Assembly: GCF_028656935.1 (NCBI RefSeq)
Contig: NZ_JAMDGZ010000021.1
Coordinates: forward strand, 54,121-118,120
Reading direction: 5' to 3'
DNA from: Pseudomonas rubra
GTDB taxonomy: Bacteria; Pseudomonadota; Gammaproteobacteria; Pseudomonadales; Pseudomonadaceae
DNA: 64,000 bases
In this document: in pieces, positions 59,396 to 64,000 of the stretch
How positions within the stretch are numbered: the stretch's first letter is position 1
Layout: every line of letters starts with the position of its first letter
Position numbers and translations under genes: made by a program
The notes under the pieces: generated by a model
Database searches by the model: none
The model's input: the letters and a program-made list of their open reading frames with translations, nothing else
Told to the model about the DNA's origin: nothing

Positions 59396-61695
59396 CCCCA
59401 GAGCAAATGCGCGATGCCTCGTTGCTCGAGCTGTTCAGCCTGGAGGCCGAAGCCCAGACCCAGGTGCTCAGTGCCGGGCTGCTGGCATTGGAGCGCAATC
59501 CGACCCAGGCCGATCAGCTTGAAGCCTGCATGCGGGCGGCGCACTCGCTCAAGGGCGCGGCGCGGATCGTCGGCGTCGATGCCGGGGTCAGCGTCGCCCA
59601 TGTGATGGAAGACTGTCTGGTCGGCGCCCAGGAAGGTCGGCTGTTGCTGCGCCCGGAGCATATCGATGCCCTGCTGCAGGGGACTGACCTGCTGATGCGC
59701 ATCGCCACCCCGGGAGACGCCAGCATTGATGCGGCGGTGCAGACTTTTCTGGTGCAGATGGCGGCTTTGCTCGACCCGGGCGCGGAACCTGCGCCCGCAG
59801 TTACACCGCCGCCTGCGCCATTGCCAGAGCCAGAATCACGGCCAGAATCACGGCCAGAGTCACAACCGGTTGAGCCACCCAGTGTGGACACCGAGGCTGA
59901 AGCCGAAGCGGCGCCGGTGCGTGCCGGCAAGCGCATAGGTGAGGGTGGCGAACGGGTGCTGCGGGTCACCGCTGAACGGCTCAACAGCCTGCTCGACCTG
60001 TCGAGCAAGTCGCTGGTCGAAACTCAGCGTCTAAAACCTTACCTGGCCACCCTGCAGCGCCTTAAACGCATGCACGGGCAAAGCATCCGTGCCCTGGATG
60101 GTCTCAAGCAGCAACTGGAAAGCAGCGGCCAGAGCCCGGAAGTCCAGGACGCTCTGGCCCAAGCCCAGCGTTTGCTCGGCGAAACCCAGCAAATTCTTCT
60201 GCAACAGGCCTCGGATCTGGATGAGTTCGGTTGGCAGGCCAGCCAGCGCGCCCAGTTGCTCTACGACACCGCACTGGCCTGCCGCATGCGTCCGTTTGCC
60301 GATGTGCTGACCGGGCAAAGCCGCATGGTTCGCGATCTGGGGCGCTCGCTGGGCAAGCAGGTGCGCCTGGATATCGACGGTGAGAAAACCCAGGTCGACC
60401 GCGATGTGCTGGAAAAGCTCGAAGCACCCTTGACCCACCTGCTGCGTAATGCCGTCGATCATGGCATCGAGTCGCCCGAACGGCGCCTGGTGGCTGGCAA
60501 GCCCCTGGAAGGGCAGATCCGCCTGCGCGCCTCGCACCAGGCCGGCTTGCTGGTGCTGGAGATCAGCGACGATGGCGGCGGGGTGGACCTTGCGCACTTG
60601 CGTCAGAGCATCGTCGAACGCCAGTTATCACCCGCCCAGACCGTGGCGCAGATGAGCGAGGCCGAACTGCTGACCTTCCTGTTCCTGCCCGGCTTCAGCC
60701 TGCGTGACCGGGTGACGGAGGTGTCCGGCCGTGGTGTTGGTCTGGATGCTGTGCAGCATATGGTTCGCCAGTTGCGCGGCTCGATCGAGCTGACCCAGAC
60801 CAGCGGCCAGGGCAGTTGCTTTCACCTGGAAGTACCGCTGACCCTGTCGGTGGTGCGCAGCCTGGTGGTCGAGGTCGGCGCCGAGGCCTATGCCTTCCCG
60901 CTGGCGCATATCGAACGCACGATGGAACTGCCGGCTGATGCGATCGTGCAGATCGAAGGCCGCCAGCATTTCTGGCACGAAGGCCGGCATATCGGCCTGG
61001 TCTCGGCCAGCCAGTTGCTCAACCGTCCACCCAGCCAGGCGGATGGGCAGAGCATCAAGGTGGTGGTGATTCGCGAGCGTGAAATGCTCTATGGCGTGGC
61101 GGTCGAGCGCCTGATCGGCGAGCGGGTGCTAGTGGTGATGCCGCTGGATGCACGCCTGGGCAAGGTCCAGGATATTTCCGCCGGGGCCCTGCTTGATGAC
61201 GGCGCAGTGGTGCTGATCATCGACGTCGAAGACCTGCTACGCTCGGTGGAAAAGCTCCTCAGCACCGGTCGCCTTGAGCGTATCGAGCGTGGCCAGCGCA
61301 GCGTGCGCGAGGCGGCACGCAAGCGCGTGCTGGTGGTCGATGACTCGCTGACCGTGCGCGAGCTGGAGCGCAAGCTGCTGAGCAACAAGGGCTACGATGT
61401 GGCTGTCGCAGTGGATGGCATGGACGGCTGGAACGCTTTGCGCAGCGAGGATTTCGACCTGCTGATCACCGACATCGACATGCCACGCATGGACGGTATC
61501 GAGTTGGTCACCTTGCTGCGCCGTGACAGCCGCCTGCAATCGCTGCCGGTCATGGTGGTTTCCTACAAAGACCGCGAAGAAGATCGTCGCCGTGGACTAG
61601 ACGCCGGGGCCGACTACTATTTGGCAAAGGCCAGTTTTCACGATGATGCCTTGCTCGACGCCGTCGTCGAGCTGATCGGGGGAGCGCAGGGATGA
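59392..61695 (+). CDS. wspE: Hybrid chemosensory histidine kinase WspE (CheA-REC)
   Basis: WspE phosphorylates WspR and WspF. The 767-residue product begins with an HPt domain with H51 (AAHSLKGAARIVGVD) and a Pro/Glu-rich linker containing a short tandem repeat. It continues with a dimerisation domain (RVTAERLNSLLDLSSKSLVETQRL), HATPase (HLLRNAVDHGIESPERR, ISDDGGGVDL, RGVGLDAVQHMVRQLRGSIEL), a CheW-like regulatory domain and a C-terminal receiver with D694 (LLITDIDMPRMDG). All parts look intact. It overlaps both wspD and wspF by four bases. Confidence 0.96.
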   Translation: MTPEQMRDASLLELFSLEAEAQTQVLSAGLLALERNPTQADQLEACMRAAHSLKGAARIVGVDAGVSVAHVMEDCLVGAQEGRLLLRPEHIDALLQGTDLLMRIATPGDASIDAAVQTFLVQMAALLDPGAEPAPAVTPPPAPLPEPESRPESRPESQPVEPPSVDTEAEAEAAPVRAGKRIGEGGERVLRVTAERLNSLLDLSSKSLVETQRLKPYLATLQRLKRMHGQSIRALDGLKQQLESSGQSPEVQDALAQAQRLLGETQQILLQQASDLDEFGWQASQRAQLLYDTALACRMRPFADVLTGQSRMVRDLGRSLGKQVRLDIDGEKTQVDRDVLEKLEAPLTHLLRNAVDHGIESPERRLVAGKPLEGQIRLRASHQAGLLVLEISDDGGGVDLAHLRQSIVERQLSPAQTVAQMSEAELLTFLFLPGFSLRDRVTEVSGRGVGLDAVQHMVRQLRGSIELTQTSGQGSCFHLEVPLTLSVVRSLVVEVGAEAYAFPLAHIERTMELPADAIVQIEGRQHFWHEGRHIGLVSASQLLNRPPSQADGQSIKVVVIREREMLYGVAVERLIGERVLVVMPLDARLGKVQDISAGALLDDGAVVLIIDVEDLLRSVEKLLSTGRLERIERGQRSVREAARKRVLVVDDSLTVRELERKLLSNKGYDVAVAVDGMDGWNALRSEDFDLLITDIDMPRMDGIELVTLLRRDSRLQSLPVMVVSYKDREEDRRRGLDAGADYYLAKASFHDDALLDAVVELIGGAQG
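59830..59865 (+). repeat. 12-bp tandem repeat in the wspE linker
   Basis: CCAGAATCACGG occurs twice in perfect tandem (59830-59853), followed by a third unit CCAGAGTCACAA with three changes. It encodes P-E-S-R / P-E-S-R / P-E-S-Q between the HPt and dimerisation domains. Unit changes would keep the frame and alter linker length. Confidence 0.85.
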
Positions 61696-62705
61696 AAATC
61701 GCCATCGTCAACGACATGCCCCTGGCCGTAGAAGCTTTGCGCCGCGCGCTGGCGTTTGAATCAGCCCATCAGGTGATCTGGGTCGCCGGTAACGGCGCCG
61801 AGGCGGTCAGGCAGTGTGCCGAGCAACTGCCGGACCTGATCCTCATGGACCTGATCATGCCGGTCATGGATGGCGTCGAGGCTACCCGGCGGATCATGGC
61901 CGAAACGCCGTGCGCCATCGTTATCGTCACTGTCGACCGTCAGCAGAACGTCCACCGGGTGTTCGAGGCCATGGGTCATGGCGCCCTCGACGTGGTCGAC
62001 ACCCCGGCCCTGGGCGCTGGCGATCCGCGTGAGGCAGCAGCGCCGCTGCTGCGCAAGATCCTCAATATCGGCTGGCTGATCGGCCAGCAGCGCAGCACTT
62101 CGACACGGGCGATGACCGTGTCGGTGCGCGAGGCCGCGCAGCGCCAGGGCCTGGTAGCCATCGGCTCCTCAGCGGGCGGCCCGGCGGCCCTTGAAGTGCT
62201 GCTCAAGGGCTTGCCGCGCAGCTTTCCGGCGGCCATCGTGCTGGTCCAGCACGTTGACCAGGTGTTCGCCGCCGGCATGGCCGATTGGCTCAGCAGCGCC
62301 TCGGGCCTGTCGGTGCGCCTGGCCTGCGAAGGCGAACCGCCGCAACCGGGGCAGGTGCTGCTGGCCGGAACCAACCACCACATCCGCTTGCTCAAGAACG
62401 GCAACCTGGCCTATACCGCAGAGCCGGTAAACGAAATCTACCGGCCCTCCATCGACGTATTTTTTGAAAGCGTGGCCCGCTACTGGCGCGGCGACGCGGT
62501 CGGCGTATTGCTCACCGGCATGGGGCGCGACGGCGCCCAAGGCCTGAAGCTGATGCGCCAACAGGGCTTTTTGACCATTGCCCAGGATCAGCAGAGCAGC
62601 GCGGTGTATGGCATGCCCAAGGCAGCCGCCGCGATAGACGCCGCCGTGGAAATTCGCCCATTGGAGCGAATCGCCTCGCGATTGATGGAAATTTTTCCAA
62701 AATGA
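61692..62705 (+). CDS. wspF: Chemoreceptor methylesterase WspF (REC-CheB)
   Basis: WspF removes methyl groups from WspA and dampens the pathway; its loss in P. aeruginosa gives wrinkly, high c-di-GMP colonies. The 337-residue product has a receiver with D53 (LILMDLIMPVMDGVEATRRI) and a CheB domain with the triad S160 (IGSSAGGPAALEVLL), H187 (VLVQHVDQVFAAGMADWL) and D280 (GMGRDGAQGLKLM). No truncation or frameshift is seen, so this strain should have working feedback control. It overlaps wspE and lies 51 bases before wspR. Confidence 0.96.
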   Translation: MKIAIVNDMPLAVEALRRALAFESAHQVIWVAGNGAEAVRQCAEQLPDLILMDLIMPVMDGVEATRRIMAETPCAIVIVTVDRQQNVHRVFEAMGHGALDVVDTPALGAGDPREAAAPLLRKILNIGWLIGQQRSTSTRAMTVSVREAAQRQGLVAIGSSAGGPAALEVLLKGLPRSFPAAIVLVQHVDQVFAAGMADWLSSASGLSVRLACEGEPPQPGQVLLAGTNHHIRLLKNGNLAYTAEPVNEIYRPSIDVFFESVARYWRGDAVGVLLTGMGRDGAQGLKLMRQQGFLTIAQDQQSSAVYGMPKAAAAIDAAVEIRPLERIASRLMEIFPK

Positions 62706-62756
62706 CGATATGTATTGAGCCACGCCGGCTGGCCGGCAGTGACCAGGTGACAGCGC

Positions 62757-63761
62757 ATGAATGATTTACCGCTCGACGGTTTTCCGACCATGAATGAAAA
62801 TTCAGCGATGGTCCTCTTGGTCGACGATCAGGCAATGATCGGCGAAGCGGTGCGGCGTGGCCTGGCTCACGAAGAGAACATCGACTTCCACTTCTGTGCC
62901 GACCCGCACCAGGCGGTCGCCCAGGCGGTGAGAATCAAGCCCACGGTCATCCTCCAGGACCTGATCATGCCCGGCCTGGACGGCCTGACCCTGGTGCGTG
63001 AGTACCGCAACAATCCGGCCACCCAGGACATCCCGATCATCGTCCTGTCGACCAAGGAAGACCCGCTGGTCAAGAGCGCGGCTTTTGCCGCCGGTGCCAA
63101 CGACTACCTGGTGAAACTGCCGGACAACATCGAGTTGGTGGCGCGCATCCGCTACCACTCGCGCTCCTACCTGACCCTGCTGCAACGGGACGAGGCCTAC
63201 CGGGCCCTGCGCGTCAGTCAGCAGCAGTTGCTCGACACCAATCTGGTGCTGCAACGGCTGATGAACTCCGACGGCCTCACCGGGCTTTCCAATCGCCGCC
63301 ACTTCGACGAAAACCTTGAGCTGGAATGGCGCCGGGCCATGCGCGAGCAGGCGCAGTTGTCGCTGTTGATGGTCGATGTCGACTACTTCAAGTCATTCAA
63401 CGACACCTTCGGCCACCTGGCCGGGGATGAGGCGCTGCGCAAGGTCGCCGAAGCCATTCGTGCCTCCTGCGCCCGCCCCAGCGACTTGCCAGCCCGTTAC
63501 GGTGGCGAGGAATTTGCCTTGGTACTGCCCAACACCTCGCCAGGCGGGGCGCGCCTGATTGCCGAGAAACTGCGCCAGACGGTGGCGGCAATGAACATCG
63601 CCCACACCACGCCCAACCCCGATTCGGTCCTGACCGTGAGCATCGGCCTGGCAACCTTGACCCCGAGCATCGGCAGCCATTGCCGGCAGCTGATTTCGGC
63701 AGCGGACAAGGGCCTGTACCTGGCCAAGAACAATGGCCGCAATCAAGTCGGCGTGGATTGA
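62757..63761 (+). CDS. wspR: Diguanylate cyclase response regulator WspR
   Basis: WspR makes c-di-GMP from two GTP when phosphorylated by WspE. The 334-residue product has a receiver with D68 ([17 protein letters not shown]), a helical linker ([40 protein letters not shown]) and a GGDEF domain with the active-site motif G249-G-E-E-F. The inhibitory I-site R240-P-S-D243 is just upstream, so product inhibition is expected. The sequence is very close to what I remember of P. aeruginosa WspR, but the C-terminal tail is shorter. ATG 62757 is the first codon; another Met at residue 12 could also serve. Confidence 0.97.
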   Translation: MNDLPLDGFPTMNENSAMVLLVDDQAMIGEAVRRGLAHEENIDFHFCADPHQAVAQAVRIKPTVILQDLIMPGLDGLTLVREYRNNPATQDIPIIVLSTKEDPLVKSAAFAAGANDYLVKLPDNIELVARIRYHSRSYLTLLQRDEAYRALRVSQQQLLDTNLVLQRLMNSDGLTGLSNRRHFDENLELEWRRAMREQAQLSLLMVDVDYFKSFNDTFGHLAGDEALRKVAEAIRASCARPSDLPARYGGEEFALVLPNTSPGGARLIAEKLRQTVAAMNIAHTTPNPDSVLTVSIGLATLTPSIGSHCRQLISAADKGLYLAKNNGRNQVGVD

Positions 63762-63764
63762 CGC

Positions 63765-63859
63765 TGTAGGAGCGGCGGTGCGGCGACTCGACTTGTCCCG
63801 CGATCAATATGTTGCGGTGCCTGGGCTGGCCTCATCGCGGCATAGGTATCTACACATCT
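63765..63859. repeat. Degenerate paired REP element after wspR
   Basis: ctgtaggagcggcggtgcgg...cccgcgatcaatatg begins four bases after wspR. A mutated inverse arm (cctcatcgcggcataggtatctacac) follows about 60 bases later. The left arm matches the unit at 46258, including the inserted 'gcggcga(c/t)(c)cga' segment. Drift in the right arm suggests an old pair. Confidence 0.7.
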
Positions 63860-63915
63860 CTAGCGAGTCAGCCTATTGGCTCTAGATATGCGTGCTTAAC
63901 CAGTTGATGTGGAGA

Positions 63916-64000
63916 GGCTGCCGGCCCCTTCCGCCCTTACGGCGGCTCACTTTTTTCTTGGTGGACGGTGCGTGTCAATGTACCTGTCGCTTTGCTCTTT
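63916..64000 (+). other. Start of a probable dispersed repeat or terminator at the right edge
   Basis: ccgcc-cttac-ggcgg (63931-63945) is a perfect 5-bp stem followed by CTCACTTTTTT, which looks like a terminator. The same bases can be read as ...PFRPYGGSLFSWWTVRVNV, a peptide I remember recurring in short spurious Pseudomonas annotations. It is probably part of a dispersed non-coding repeat. The window ends before its other boundary. Confidence 0.45.

Noticed and set aside
59830..59865. CRISPR-like repeat
   Set aside because: It is a contiguous in-frame coding tandem repeat without spacers.

Overview
The window is high-G+C gammaproteobacterial chromosome and looks like the Pseudomonas putida group. 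The evidence is gene content and order I recall from that group: a Xcp-type type II secretion cluster beside a PhoX-type phosphatase; purT, ffh, rpsP-rimM-trmD-rplS; xerD-dsbC-hom-thrC; recJ, hicAB, a ydcSTUV-type transporter, and the wspABCDEFR operon. Pseudomonas-type REP elements also occur between genes. I saw no rRNA, tRNA, CRISPR array, prophage or intact insertion sequence.

Region 1 (1-14775) reads as a phosphate-starvation secretion module. A tatABC set runs left off the edge. gspK stands apart from the other secretion genes. A large PhoX-type phosphatase with a twin-arginine signal lies opposite a SoxB-like lipoprotein, which is followed by gspCDEFGHIJLMN in overlapping order. The upstream region of the SoxB-like gene has three CTGTCAT-like repeats spaced 11 bp apart, the pattern of a PhoB box, and a weaker two-unit candidate lies upstream of tatA. 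My inference is that the phosphatase folds in the cytoplasm, crosses the inner membrane by Tat and leaves through the type II secretin. The SoxB-like protein has lost the metal ligands of its family and may be a pseudoenzyme.

Region 2 (14776-34500) is mostly housekeeping: an L,D-transpeptidase, two NUDIX enzymes, gamma carbonic anhydrase, a VUT transporter, purT, an MFS symporter, a CorC-like protein, a CcsA-like protein, ffh, the rpsP operon, a thioesterase, a cation/proton antiporter, xerD, dsbC, hom and thrC. One gene stands out: 30055-30747, between xerD and dsbC, is A+T-richer than its neighbours and encodes an unrecognised protein with a Ser-rich N-terminus and a Rossmann/SLOG-like core.

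Region 3 (34501-46260) opens with a three-gene signalling locus resembling P. aeruginosa RocS1-RocR-RocA1: a BvgS-type sensor, a REC-EAL regulator and a LuxR-type regulator. It continues with a solute-binding-like protein, a class III CoA-transferase, yaeQ, recJ and an Old Yellow Enzyme.

Region 4 (46258-54269) holds hicAB with a palindromic operator, then a leftward polyamine cluster: ydcSTUV-type ABC transporter, aminobutyraldehyde-type dehydrogenase and a Tat-exported spermidine dehydrogenase-like enzyme. A REP element separates the binding-protein gene from the ATPase gene.

Region 5 (54458-64000) has a DUF533 membrane protein and then the complete surface-sensing chemosensory operon wspABCDEFR, ending in the diguanylate cyclase WspR. 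It is followed by a degenerate REP pair and the start of what looks like a dispersed repeat cut by the window edge.
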